A stretch of DNA of 64,000 nucleotides from NCBI GenBank assembly GCA_041287635.1, contig JBGGNG010000057.1, positions 62,001 through 126,000 of the forward strand, read 5' to 3'. Each line of letters begins with the position of its first letter. Positions within the stretch are counted from its first letter, which is position 1. Below the pieces are notes generated by a model. That model was not told where the DNA came from. It worked only from the letters and a program-made list of their open reading frames with translations, and searched no databases. This DNA is from JAOUEA01 sp041287635 (GTDB lineage: Bacteria > Actinomycetota > UBA4738 > HRBIN12). The translations under genes and the position numbers were made by a program. Positions 15,872 to 24,140 of the stretch are shown in pieces.

Positions 15872-17058
15872 CGTTCCTTCAATGGGGTCGAGGGGGTCAA
15901 GACGATGCAATCCCATCCTGCGCGGGCGAACGCCATGGTGGCTTGGGTCGCCCGGCCTTCGAGCTGAGCGGCCCGCCCAGGGGGGAGGGTCTGGGGATCC
16001 ACCGGATGCACCAGCACGGCGAGCTTCGGTCCGAAGCCCGCTCCCGCTCTGATCAGCGAGGAGAGTTCGCCCGGGGCGGGCGGCGCCGCGACGTACACGA
16101 GCGAGGTGTCGGCCGTCGCGCCGGCGCGCAGATGAGCGAGCGCGGGACCGACCGAACGGGCCGACGCGTGACCGATGCCCGAGAGCGCGTCGAGGAAGCG
16201 TTCCTCGCTCACGGTGGCCGCCGGCGCTTCGGTGGTGCCCAGGCGCAGCGCGAAACCCCGCTGGGCCAGCATGACGCCGAGCGTGGCGGCCACCGAGACG
16301 GCGCGCTCGAAGGCGGGGGAGTGGGCCTGCCCGAGCGCATGGCCCCGGTTGTCCAGGAACACGAGCCCGCTCGCGCGCCGGGACGACTCGTCCTGGCGGA
16401 TCATCAGGTCGCCCGTGCGTGCCACCGACGGCCAGTGGATCCGTCGCAGATCGTCACCGAGTTGGTACTGGCGCATCGTGTAGTACTCCTCGCCGGTCCG
16501 GAAGAGCTGTCGCGCCCGGGTGGCCCCCCAGTTCGGGCCGAGGCCCGAGTCGGGGGCGGCGAAGAGGTCCTCGATCTCCGGCGTGACGAGCAGCTCGTCG
16601 ATCTCGTCGAACTCCAGACGCTGCCGCGTCAGCGCGAAGGGGTCGGAGACGTCGACCGTGAGCGGCCCCAACCGGTACCGACCACGGGTCTGCGGCAGCA
16701 CCGTATAGGCCACGCCCTGCGAGCCCTTCCCCGGCAGACCCGAGACGACCAGGCGCGCCGGGCGCCCGAGCGCTGCCGGCAGGCGGTCCTCGACGAGGAG
16801 CACGGGTGAGGGCACCGGCGACGCGTTTTCGACGTCGAGACGCACGGTAACGCGCGTGCCCGGCGCCACGCGAACGTCGGACAGGCGGCGGCGGATCCGG
16901 AGCCTCGTGTGACCCCATCGCACGAACGCGCCGGCGAGGAACGGCAACGCGACGAGGCCGATGCCGACGACCTCCATCCCCGACGACCCGACGAGGCGAG
17001 CCGCGACCCACATCGCAAGGCCGACGCCGAAGACGACGAGTCCCCGGCCCGACGGCAT
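15829..17058 (-). CDS. DUF58 domain protein
   Basis: 409 residues from the ATG that overlaps the MoxR stop (ATGA at 17057-17060 on the minus strand). Two hydrophobic segments lie at the N terminus, then an extracellular-type beta region (VTVRLDVENASPVPSPVLLV), then the DUF58 signature FRTGEEYYTMRQYQLGDDLRRIHWP near the middle, followed by a von Willebrand A-like segment (SGLVFLDNRG). DUF58 proteins accompany MoxR AAA ATPases and membrane transglutaminases, and the three genes here are translationally coupled. Function in the cell is not known; envelope protein maturation is often assumed. Confidence 0.92.
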   Translation of the reverse strand: MPSGRGLVVFGVGLAMWVAARLVGSSGMEVVGIGLVALPFLAGAFVRWGHTRLRIRRRLSDVRVAPGTRVTVRLDVENASPVPSPVLLVEDRLPAALGRPARLVVSGLPGKGSQGVAYTVLPQTRGRYRLGPLTVDVSDPFALTRQRLEFDEIDELLVTPEIEDLFAAPDSGLGPNWGATRARQLFRTGEEYYTMRQYQLGDDLRRIHWPSVARTGDLMIRQDESSRRASGLVFLDNRGHALGQAHSPAFERAVSVAATLGVMLAQRGFALRLGTTEAPAATVSEERFLDALSGIGHASARSVGPALAHLRAGATADTSLVYVAAPPAPGELSSLIRAGAGFGPKLAVLVHPVDPQTLPPGRAAQLEGRATQATMAFARAGWDCIVLTPSTPLKERWHAPRERPLARSV

Positions 17059-18080
17059 CAGGGGTTCTCCGCGACCGGCACCGGCACCTCGGCGAGGATC
17101 TCCTGGATCACGACCTCCGTCGAGCGGCCGGTCATGACGGCGTCGGCCGTCACGATGATGCGGTGTCCGAGGACGGGAACGGCGAGCGCCTTGACGTCGT
17201 CGGGGATCACGAAGTCGCGCTCGTCGGCCGCGGCGTAGGCGCGGGCTGCCCGCAGGATCATCAGAGATGCGCGGGGGCTCGCACCGAGGTACACGTCGCC
17301 GTGGCGACGGGTCGCCTCGACGAGATCGACGATGTATCGGCGCAGAGCCGGCGCGACGTGCACCCGGCGCGCCTGCTCGATCATCTCCGCGACCCCCGGG
17401 GCATCGCTGACCGGCCCGATCTCCTCGAGTGGTTGGGAGCCGGCGGTGTGACTCGCGAGGATCTCGGTCTCGATCTCGTTGCTCGGATACCCGATCGACA
17501 GGCGGAGCATGAAGCGGTCGAGCTGCGCCTCGGGGAGCGGGTAGGTGCCCTCGTGCTCGATCGGGTTCTGCGTCGCGATCACCATGAACGGGGTGCCCAG
17601 CGGATGGGTCTCGGTGTCGACCGTGACCTGACGCTCCTCCATGCATTCCAACAGGGCCGACTGGGTCTTCGGCGAGGCCCGGTTGATCTCGTCGCCCAGC
17701 ACGATGTTGGCGAAGATCGCGCCCGGCTTGAACTCGAAGTCGCGCTGCTCCTGGTTGAAGACGTTGACGCCGGTCACGTCGGTGGGCAGCAGATCGGGGG
17801 TGAACTGGATGCGGCGGAACGAGCAGTCGATCGAGCGGGCGATCGACTTGGCGAGCATCGTCTTGCCGACGCCGGGCACGTCCTCGATCAACAGGTGCCC
17901 CTCGGCGATGAGCGCGACGAGCGCGAGCCGGATCTCCGCGTGCTTGCCGCGCACGACCCGTTCGACGTTCGTCTCGATCTCATGGAACCGAGCGGCGAAC
18001 CGCGTCCAGTCCTGGGACCGTTCCTCGACCTCCACCGGCACCTCCGACTCGTTCGCTGTACCCCGAGGCAACCGGGTCAT
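17058..18080 (-). CDS. MoxR family AAA+ ATPase
   Basis: 340 residues from the ATG at 18080. Walker A GVGKTMLAKS, Walker B FANIVLGDEINRA, sensor 1 VIATQNPIEHEGTYPLPEAQ and the arginine-finger region DRFMLRL are intact. MoxR ATPases act as chaperones for assembly or metal insertion of partner proteins carrying VWA-like domains such as the DUF58 protein encoded directly after it. The start is uncertain: ATCGTA on the plus strand (TACGAT on the minus, 18079-18084) lies 7 nt before a TTG at 18071, a leaderless arrangement, and GGAGG precedes a GTG at 18035. All three choices leave the ATPase domain whole. Confidence 0.93.
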   Translation of the reverse strand: MTRLPRGTANESEVPVEVEERSQDWTRFAARFHEIETNVERVVRGKHAEIRLALVALIAEGHLLIEDVPGVGKTMLAKSIARSIDCSFRRIQFTPDLLPTDVTGVNVFNQEQRDFEFKPGAIFANIVLGDEINRASPKTQSALLECMEERQVTVDTETHPLGTPFMVIATQNPIEHEGTYPLPEAQLDRFMLRLSIGYPSNEIETEILASHTAGSQPLEEIGPVSDAPGVAEMIEQARRVHVAPALRRYIVDLVEATRRHGDVYLGASPRASLMILRAARAYAAADERDFVIPDDVKALAVPVLGHRIIVTADAVMTGRSTEVVIQEILAEVPVPVAENP

Positions 18081-18336
18081 CGTACGCCACATGCGGCGGA
18101 ACGCAGACCCGTGACGGCGCGCCGACACGGGTGGGGGGGAGCAGATGCGAGCAAGTTCCCGCAAGAGACCACGAGGTCGTACCGGCGATGTGTGCGGCGA
18201 CCGGGCCGATGCTCGCGGACGCCCCGCGCGGCCCCTATTCGCAACTCCAGGCATCGCGCTCGACCCGGTCGCCGCGCCCAGAGATTACACAGATGTGATT
18301 CGCCTCGTCGAGACCCCGAGTCCGCTGAGGCCACCG

Positions 18337-18342
18337 TAGACT
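18337..18342 (+). promoter_or_regulatory. -10 element for the HNH gene, leaderless spacing
   Basis: TAGACT followed by 7 nt and the ATG at 18350, with no ribosome site. The 269-nt gap upstream (18081-18349) otherwise shows only an imperfect palindrome at 18284-18299. Confidence 0.5.
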
Positions 18343-18349
18343 GCCCTGC

Positions 18350-18832
18350 ATGGGACGTGCGCTCGTCCTCAACGCGACCGATCTGCCGCTGGCGGTGGTG
18401 CCAGCGCGTCGTGCCGTCGTGCTCGTGCTGAAGGAGAAGGCCGAGGTCGTGCTCTCCAACGGCATGATCTTCCATTCCGAGCGCCTGGTGCTCGAAGCCC
18501 CATCGGTCGTGCGCCTCCGCCGATACGTGCGCGTACCGTACCGTCCGCACGCCCCGCTCACGCGCCGTGCGGTCTTCGCCCGTGATGAGTGGGCGTGCCA
18601 GTACTGCGGCGCGTCCGCCGAGAACCTCGATCACGTGTTGCCGCGCTCGCGGGGCGGGATGCACGTGTGGGAGAACGTGGTCGCCGCCTGTCGCCGGTGC
18701 AACGCGAAGAAGGAAGACCGCACGCCCTCCGAGGCCGGCTTCCACCTCGCTCGCCAGCCGTTCGCGCCCCGTGACGGCTTCCACCTCACGCTCGGCCATC
18801 TCGAGCCGGGCTGGGAAGACTTCCTGGTCTAG
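18350..18832 (+). CDS. HNH endonuclease-domain protein
   Basis: 160 residues. N-terminal half (LVLNATDLPLAVVPARRAV) is the lead-in conserved in this actinobacterial family; the HNH motif is CQYCG, LDHVLPRSRGG, then WENVVAACRRCNAKKEDRTP, with two CxxC pairs to bind zinc and the catalytic His in LDHV. Such stand-alone HNH proteins are chromosomal and conserved, not obviously part of a restriction system or mobile element. It lies just before the dcw cluster, 143 nt from mraZ. Confidence 0.9.
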   Translation: MGRALVLNATDLPLAVVPARRAVVLVLKEKAEVVLSNGMIFHSERLVLEAPSVVRLRRYVRVPYRPHAPLTRRAVFARDEWACQYCGASAENLDHVLPRSRGGMHVWENVVAACRRCNAKKEDRTPSEAGFHLARQPFAPRDGFHLTLGHLEPGWEDFLV

Positions 18833-18897
18833 TCACGCCCCCTCTGCCCTGGTTCCCTCACCGGTCGCCCGGCCTTCCCGGGTCGTATGCCCTCTGC

Positions 18898-18913
18898 CCG
18901 AACACATGTTCAC
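18898..18913 (+). promoter_or_regulatory. Second LexA-box-like palindrome, upstream of mraZ
   Basis: CCGAACACATGTTCAC keeps the SOS box core GAAC-N4-GTTC; 18899-18911 is identical over 13 nt to the perfect SOS box at 6877-6892, only the outermost bases differ. It ends 2 nt before a TTGACG (18915-18920) that can serve as -35 of the mraZ promoter, a position suited to repression. Confidence 0.5.
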
Positions 18914-18919
18914 GTTGAC

Positions 18920-18958
18920 GTGGTGGAGTGATAGTGGCATAAACGTGTGGCTTAGTGG
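18920..18958 (+). promoter_or_regulatory. Candidate MraZ boxes (repeated GTGG) in the dcw promoter region
   Basis: GTGG recurs in the same orientation at 18920, 18923, 18934, 18947 and 18955 (contexts GTGGAG, AGTGGCA, GTGTGGC, AGTGGAG), roughly one helical turn apart. MraZ proteins bind such short direct repeats before their own gene, so self-regulation of the cluster is likely. Spacing is not perfectly regular. Confidence 0.4.
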
Positions 18959-18975
18959 AGGAAAGGGGAGGAGGC

Positions 18976-19404
18976 GTGGCCGAACTGCTCGGCACGCACA
19001 GCTACCAGCTCGACCCGAAGGGCAGGGTCTCGCTCCCGGCGAAGTTCCGGGCCGCGTTCGTCGACGGCTGCTGGATCACCGTGGGCCAGGACCGCTGCCT
19101 CTACGTCTTCCCCAGGGCCGAGTGGCAGCGGCGATCCGACGAGGTCGCGTCGTCTCCCCTTTCCGACACGGACGGCCGTGCGTACTCGCGCATGTTCTTC
19201 GGCTCCTCCGAGGAGGCGAAGCTCGACGGTCAAGGGCGGGTCACGATCCCGCAACGCCTTCGGGAAGCCGTCGGCATCGACAAGGACGTCGTGGTGCTCG
19301 GCGTGCGCGACCGCATGGAGATCTGGAACCGCGAGACGCACGAGAGCTACACGGCCGGATTCGCCGATGCGTACCAGACCGGTGCGCTCGAACCCAGGAG
19401 GTAG
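18976..19404 (+). CDS. mraZ: Transcriptional regulator MraZ
   Basis: 142 residues from a GTG at 18976 behind GGGGAGGAGG; an in-frame ATG 21 nt upstream lies inside the ribosome site. Two SpoVT/AbrB-like halves are seen: LLGTHSYQLDPKGRVSLPAK at the start and AKLDGQGRVTIPQRLREAVG after the middle, with the paired GRV-P motifs typical of MraZ. It is the first gene of the dcw cluster and normally represses that cluster by binding repeats upstream of itself. It ends inside the ribosome site of the next small gene. Confidence 0.96.
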   Translation: MAELLGTHSYQLDPKGRVSLPAKFRAAFVDGCWITVGQDRCLYVFPRAEWQRRSDEVASSPLSDTDGRAYSRMFFGSSEEAKLDGQGRVTIPQRLREAVGIDKDVVVLGVRDRMEIWNRETHESYTAGFADAYQTGALEPRR

Positions 19405-19411
19405 GGCGCAC

Positions 19412-19558
19412 ATGGCAACGACGGTTCCCGGTCCACGACGTCTCGAGCCGACCAGGCTCGGGGCGGAGGTACGACAGAGCCTGACCCTGATCGGCCTGAC
19501 GGCGCTCACGCTCCTCGCCTCGATCGGCATCGGCATCCTCGCCGGGCAGCTCGGTTGA
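19412..19558 (+). CDS. Small single-pass membrane protein between mraZ and rsmH
   Basis: 48 residues from ATG 19412, 10 nt after an AGGAGG. The N-terminal half is basic and polar (PGPRRLEPTRLGAEV), the C-terminal half is one hydrophobic helix (LTLIGLTALTLLASIGIGIL). It sits 7 nt after mraZ and 1 nt before rsmH, in frame with normal codon use and its own ribosome site, so it is very probably real. I recognise no family. Its position suggests a membrane-associated role in division or wall synthesis. Confidence 0.65.
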   Translation: MATTVPGPRRLEPTRLGAEVRQSLTLIGLTALTLLASIGIGILAGQLG

Positions 19559-19559
19559 C

Positions 19560-20471
19560 GTGGGGGAGCGGGATGCGACGGGGGCGGCGGCTGATGCGGT
19601 CGCGCCGCACGACCCCGTCATGGTCGCCGAGGTGGTCCGCTTCCTCGTCGGCGACGCTCCGCGCACCGGGACGGTCGTGGACATGACGCTGGGAGCGGGT
19701 GGGCACACCGAGGCGCTGCTGCGCGCGGGCGCCGACCGGGTGATCGGCATCGATCGCGACGCCGAGGCGCTTGCCGTCGCCGACGAGCGGTTGGCCCCGT
19801 ACGGCGAGCGGTTCCGCTCGGTCAGGACGACGTTCGACGAGGTGGACGGCGCGGTCACCGGCGGGCCTGTGGACGGCCTGCTGTACGACCTCGGGGTCTC
19901 GTCGATGCAGCTCGATCGGGCCGAGCGCGGGTTCAGCTATCGCGACGACGGTCCGCTCGACATGCGCATGGCGGGCGCCGACGACGACGAGCCCTCGGCC
20001 GCCGACCTCGTGAACTCGCTACCCGAAGGTGATCTCGCCGACCTGATCTACGAGCTCGGGGGCGAACGTCACTCGCGCCGCATCGCCCGGGCGATCGTCC
20101 GACGCCGGCCGATCACCACCACCGACCAGCTCGCCGGCGTGGTCGTGGGCGCCGTGGGACGACGGCCGGGGGGCCCCCACCCCGCGCGTCGCACGTTCCA
20201 GGCGCTCCGCATCGCGGTCAACCGGGAGATCGAGGAACTCGCCGCCTCCCTGCCTCAGGCGGTCGGGCTCCTCGCTCCCGGGGGCCGCGTGGTCGTGATC
20301 GCGTACCACTCCCTCGAGGACCGCGTCGTGAAGACGACGTTCCGCGAGGATGACCGCCTCACGGTGCTGACGAAGAAGCCGCTGCGTCCGCCCGAGGAGG
20401 AAGTCGCTCGGAACCCTCGTGCGCGCAGCGCGATCTTCCGCGCCGCCCAGCGAGCCGAGGCGGCCGCGTGA
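19560..20471 (+). CDS. rsmH: 16S rRNA (cytosine1402-N4)-methyltransferase
   Basis: 303 residues from GTG. HDPVMVAEVVRFL opens the domain, VVDMTLGAGGHTEALL is the SAM-binding loop and LYDLGVSSMQLDRAERGFSY the family signature; VIAYHSLEDRVVK near the end is also diagnostic. It methylates N4 of C1402 in the ribosomal P site. Standard second enzyme gene of dcw clusters (mraW). The stop overlaps the ftsL start by 4 nt (GTGA). Confidence 0.97.
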   Translation: MGERDATGAAADAVAPHDPVMVAEVVRFLVGDAPRTGTVVDMTLGAGGHTEALLRAGADRVIGIDRDAEALAVADERLAPYGERFRSVRTTFDEVDGAVTGGPVDGLLYDLGVSSMQLDRAERGFSYRDDGPLDMRMAGADDDEPSAADLVNSLPEGDLADLIYELGGERHSRRIARAIVRRRPITTTDQLAGVVVGAVGRRPGGPHPARRTFQALRIAVNREIEELAASLPQAVGLLAPGGRVVVIAYHSLEDRVVKTTFREDDRLTVLTKKPLRPPEEEVARNPRARSAIFRAAQRAEAAA

Positions 20472-20896
20472 GCGTTCCGGCACGGAACCTCCCCGCACCC
20501 CGGTCGCCTGCGCGCGCAGCGCGACCCGCGGCGCGCCCGACACCCTCCACCCCTCCCCAGCGTCGGGCGCGCCGCGGGTCCACCCCGGCGTTCTGGCTCC
20601 TCTCGGCCGCGGTCGTGTCTGCACTCGTGTTCGTCGTCGTGGGGCTGAACGCGATGGTCGTGAACACGACCTACCGGACGGAGGCGATCGACCAGCGGGT
20701 GCGGACCCTTCAGGAACGGAACGAGGAGCTCGACATCGAGGTCGCCCGCCTCTCGTCGCCCTCGCGGATCGCTGAATGGGCCGACGTCGTCGGCATGGTC
20801 GCGCCGGGCCCCGGTGAGTCGGTGATCCTGCGGGTTCCGGGTGAGCGCTCGCGCTGGTCCGCCTCGAACGGCGAGGGTGCGGGAGGGGGAGGATGA
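20468..20896 (+). CDS. ftsL: Cell division protein FtsL
   Basis: 142 residues. A proline/arginine-rich cytoplasmic tail of about 40 residues is followed by one membrane helix (41-64, FWLLSAAVVSALVFVVVGL) and a short coiled-coil (DQRVRTLQERNEELDIEVAR), then RIAEWADVVGMVAPG, the usual FtsL ending. FtsL pairs with DivIC/FtsB and scaffolds FtsQ and FtsW-FtsI. Sequence similarity in this family is low; assignment rests on topology and on the place between rsmH and ftsI, with 4-nt overlaps on both sides. Confidence 0.85.
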   Translation: MSVPARNLPAPRSPARAARPAARPTPSTPPQRRARRGSTPAFWLLSAAVVSALVFVVVGLNAMVVNTTYRTEAIDQRVRTLQERNEELDIEVARLSSPSRIAEWADVVGMVAPGPGESVILRVPGERSRWSASNGEGAGGGG

Positions 20897-22602
20897 CCCG
20901 CCCGCCGGTCACGAGGCTCATCGCGATGCTCGCGTTGATGCTGCTCGCCTTCGGCGGCATCGTCGTGCGGTTGGCATTCCTGCAGGTGCGCGACAACCCC
21001 GAGCTCGAGGCGATGGGGCTGCAGCAGCGCGTTCGGACGACCACCCTGCCCGCCCAGCGCGGGGAGATCGTCGATCGCTCGGGCGTGCCGCTCGCCGTCA
21101 CGCGGGAGGCCCGCGACATCTACGTGGACCCCCGTGACGTCGTGGACCCACGCGCCGAGGCCGAGACGATCGCCGAGGTCCTCGATCTGCGCGCCCGGGA
21201 GGTGCGGACGGCGCTCGAGAGCGACGGCACGTTCGCCTTCATCGACCGACAGGTCGACCTCGATGTCGCGGAGGAGCTCGAGAGCCTGTCCCTGCCCGGC
21301 ATCGGGTTCCTCGAGGTGCCGAAGCGCTACTACCCGGCCGGGGCCCTCGCGGCGCAGGTGCTGGGGTTCGTGAACGTCGACGGGGAGGGTGCCGCCGGGC
21401 TGGAGAGCGCCTTCGACGACGCGCTCGCGGGTACCCCAGGTGAGCGCACCGCCGAGATGTCGGCCGACGGGCTGCCGATCTCGAGCGGGCTCGACACGCT
21501 CGTCGAGCCGGTGCCCGGCTCGACGATGCATACGACGATCGACCGGCAGATGCAGTACATGGTGCAGACCGCGCTCGAACGAGCGGTGAAGGACAACGGA
21601 GCCCTGGGCGGCACGGCCGTCGTGATGGACCCGGCCACGGGCGAGGTGCTGGCGATGGCCACCTACCCCTGGTTCGACCCGAACGAGTACAGCGAGGCGC
21701 CGGTCGAGGCGATGCGCAACCGCGCGGTGACCGATACGTTCGAGCCGGGCTCGGTCAACAAGATCATCACGGCGGCGGCGGCGCTGGAGACCGGGGCGGT
21801 CTCCCTCGAGGAGCGGTTCCGCGTGCCCGCTTCGATGAAGGTCGGGCCGTTCACGATCCGTGACTCGCACGAGCATCCGGTGGAGTCGATGACGATCGGG
21901 GACATCATCACGGAGTCGAGCAACATCGGCGCCGCGCTGATCGCCGAGCAGGTGGGAAGCGTGACGCTCGGCTCCTTCATGGAGAAGTTCGGATACGGCA
22001 GTCCGACCGGAGTCGGGTTCCCGGGCGAAGCGGCGGGCGTGCTGCTGCCCGGTGAGAGCTGGGACGAGGTGATCCGCGCGACGGTCTCCTACGGTCAGGG
22101 CATCTCTGTGACCCCGCTGCAGATGGCCAACGTCTACGCCACGATCGCCAACGGCGGGCGCTGGATGCAGCCGACGCTCGTGCGCGGCTTCGAGGCACCC
22201 GACGGCGCGTTCGCCGAGGCCGACGCGAGACGGACCCACCGGATCATCCGCCCCGATACGGCGCAACTGCTCACGAGCATGCTCGCGTCCGCCGTGGAGG
22301 AGGGGACGGGCGTGAACGCCCAGATCCCCGGCTACCAGGTCGCGGGCAAGACCGGCACCTCGCGCAAGCTCGATGCGTACGGCCACTACGTGCAGCGGTA
22401 CCATGCCTCGTTCGCCGGGTTCCTGCCCGCCGCCGACCCTCGCGTGGTGATCGCGGTCTCGATCGACGAGCCCCGCACCGTCTACGGCGGCCTGGCGGCG
22501 GCGCCTCTGTTCCAGGAGATCGCTCGGTACGCGATCCAGCGCCTCGCGATCCCCGCTGCACCCCCGGTGGCCCTGCCGCCGAACGCATCGGGAACCTCCT
22601 GA
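20893..22602 (+). CDS. ftsI: Penicillin-binding protein 3 (septal transpeptidase)
   Basis: 569 residues: membrane anchor at about 8-24 (LIAMLALMLLAFGGIVVRL), PBP dimerisation domain (RGEIVDRSGVPLAVT), then the transpeptidase with SVNK (active Ser near 287), SSN (in TESSNIGAAL) and KTGT (near 485). It cross-links septal peptidoglycan. No PASTA domain is present at the C terminus. It overlaps ftsL and murE by a few bases, so translation is coupled. Confidence 0.96.
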   Translation: MTRPPVTRLIAMLALMLLAFGGIVVRLAFLQVRDNPELEAMGLQQRVRTTTLPAQRGEIVDRSGVPLAVTREARDIYVDPRDVVDPRAEAETIAEVLDLRAREVRTALESDGTFAFIDRQVDLDVAEELESLSLPGIGFLEVPKRYYPAGALAAQVLGFVNVDGEGAAGLESAFDDALAGTPGERTAEMSADGLPISSGLDTLVEPVPGSTMHTTIDRQMQYMVQTALERAVKDNGALGGTAVVMDPATGEVLAMATYPWFDPNEYSEAPVEAMRNRAVTDTFEPGSVNKIITAAAALETGAVSLEERFRVPASMKVGPFTIRDSHEHPVESMTIGDIITESSNIGAALIAEQVGSVTLGSFMEKFGYGSPTGVGFPGEAAGVLLPGESWDEVIRATVSYGQGISVTPLQMANVYATIANGGRWMQPTLVRGFEAPDGAFAEADARRTHRIIRPDTAQLLTSMLASAVEEGTGVNAQIPGYQVAGKTGTSRKLDAYGHYVQRYHASFAGFLPAADPRVVIAVSIDEPRTVYGGLAAAPLFQEIARYAIQRLAIPAAPPVALPPNASGTS

Positions 22603-24140
22603 TGGCTACCGGCCGGCGGCCGGGGGCGCGGGTAAGCTCGGAACCGGTGGCTTCCCCGTCGGTGTCCCCCCCATCCGCGCCTGCGTTCCCGCCGATCCCC
22701 CTCTCGGCGCTGGTCGACGCCGTCCCCGACGCCGAACCTCGGGGCGACACGGCGCTCTCGATCCTCGACGTCGCCTACGACTCCCGCGCCGTCGGCACCG
22801 GTGCCTTGTTCTGCTGCGTGCAGGGCGCGACGGCCGACGGGCACGACTTCGCTCGCGCGGCGCTCGATGCGGGCGCCGCCGCGCTCGTCGTCGAGCGTTG
22901 GCTCGATGTGGCGGCTCCGCAGGTGCTCGTCCGCTCGGTCCGCGAGGCGATGGGGCCGATCGCGGCCCGGGCGTTCCGTGATCCCGCCGAGGCGATGACG
23001 ATGCTCGGAGTCACCGGGACGAACGGGAAGACCACCACGACGTACCTGGTGGAGGCGATCGCCCGTCGAGCGGGCGTGCGCCCGGGAGTGATCGGCACGA
23101 CGGGAGCTCGCGCCGATGGGGAGCCGCTCCCGCTCGACCGCACGACCCCCGAGGCTCCGGATCTGCACCGGCTGCTGGCCCGCATGCGCGACGGCGGCGT
23201 CGGTCTCGTGGCGATGGAGGCGTCGTCGCACGCGCTCGACCAGCACCGGGTCGACGGGGTGATCTACGACGCGGTCGCGTTCACGAACCTCTCCCAGGAT
23301 CACCTCGACTTCCACGCGTCGATGGAACGGTACTTCGCGGCCAAGGCGGCTCTGTTCACGTCCCGGCACGCTCGCCGGGGACTCGTCAACGCGGACGACC
23401 GGTGGGGCCGTCGGCTGCTGACGTCGCCCGAGATCCCGGTGTCGACGTTCGCGGTCGACGTCGACGCCGACCTGCGCGCCGTCGACGTCGAGGTCTTCGC
23501 GTCCGGGATCGCCTTCCGGATCGACGGACTCGCGGTGCGCTCCTCGTTGCGCGGCGCGTTCAACGTCTCGAACTGCCTGGCCGCGATCTCGCTGGGGCGA
23601 GCCGTGGGCCTGCCCGACTCGGCGATCGTCGAGGGCATCGCCGACGTGCGTGCGGTGCCGGGCCGCGTGGAGCCGGTCGACGAGGGTCAGGAGTTCCTGG
23701 TGGTGGTGGACTACGCCCACACGCCGGATAGCATCCTCGGCGTGCTGCAGGCCACGCGCCCGCTGGCCACGGGCCGGCTGATCGTCGTGTTCGGTTGCGG
23801 AGGAGACCGCGACCGCGCCAAGCGACCCTTGATGGGGAAGGCGGCGACCTCGACAGCCGACCTGACGATCATCACCTCGGACAACCCTCGCTCCGAGGAT
23901 CCGGCCGAGATCATCGCGGCGATCGAGCCCGGTGCGATCGAGGGCGGCGGCGACTACGTGATCGAGGCCGATCGCCGGGCCGCGATCGCCCGCGCCGTGG
24001 GAGATGCAGCGCCCGGCGATGTGGTCGTGATCGCCGGCAAGGGCCACGAGCCGACCCAGGAGATCGCCGGTCGAACGATCGAGTTCGACGATCGTGGCGT
24101 CGCCCGCGCGGAGCTCCGAGCGCTCGGGGGTCGGGCGTGA
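22602..24140 (+). CDS. murE: UDP-MurNAc-tripeptide synthetase, meso-DAP adding
   Basis: 512 residues. Mur ligase order: substrate domain with AYDSRAVGTGALF, central ATPase with GVTGTNGKTTTTY (near 136), AMEASSHALDQHRVDG, and the C-terminal domain with DNPRSEDP (near 427). DNPR is the signature for meso-diaminopimelate as added amino acid, so the wall is DAP-type. The annotated ATG overlaps the ftsI stop. However, TAAGCT (22633-22638) lies 8 nt before an in-frame GTG at 22647, and the first 30 residues are low-complexity, so a second, leaderless start at 22647 is possible. Confidence 0.96.
   Translation: MATGRRPGARVSSEPVASPSVSPPSAPAFPPIPLSALVDAVPDAEPRGDTALSILDVAYDSRAVGTGALFCCVQGATADGHDFARAALDAGAAALVVERWLDVAAPQVLVRSVREAMGPIAARAFRDPAEAMTMLGVTGTNGKTTTTYLVEAIARRAGVRPGVIGTTGARADGEPLPLDRTTPEAPDLHRLLARMRDGGVGLVAMEASSHALDQHRVDGVIYDAVAFTNLSQDHLDFHASMERYFAAKAALFTSRHARRGLVNADDRWGRRLLTSPEIPVSTFAVDVDADLRAVDVEVFASGIAFRIDGLAVRSSLRGAFNVSNCLAAISLGRAVGLPDSAIVEGIADVRAVPGRVEPVDEGQEFLVVVDYAHTPDSILGVLQATRPLATGRLIVVFGCGGDRDRAKRPLMGKAATSTADLTIITSDNPRSEDPAEIIAAIEPGAIEGGGDYVIEADRRAAIARAVGDAAPGDVVVIAGKGHEPTQEIAGRTIEFDDRGVARAELRALGGRA
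22633..22638 (+). promoter_or_regulatory. Possible internal -10 within the 5' end of murE
   Basis: TAAGCT followed by 8 nt and an in-frame GTG (22647), matching the spacing of the other leaderless candidates in the window. It would give the murE-onward part of the cluster an extra promoter. Confidence 0.3.

Noticed and set aside
18284..18299. Imperfect palindrome ATTACA-N4-TGTGAT before the HNH gene, reminiscent of a CRP/FNR site
   Set aside because: The half-sites are in the reverse order to TGTGA-N6-TCACA and one pair mismatches; a single occurrence with no regulator gene nearby.
18145..18339. 64-codon ORF between the MoxR and HNH genes
   Set aside because: No ribosome site, no hydrophobic or domain pattern, Arg/Pro-rich composition like random GC-rich sequence, and it overlaps the HNH promoter.
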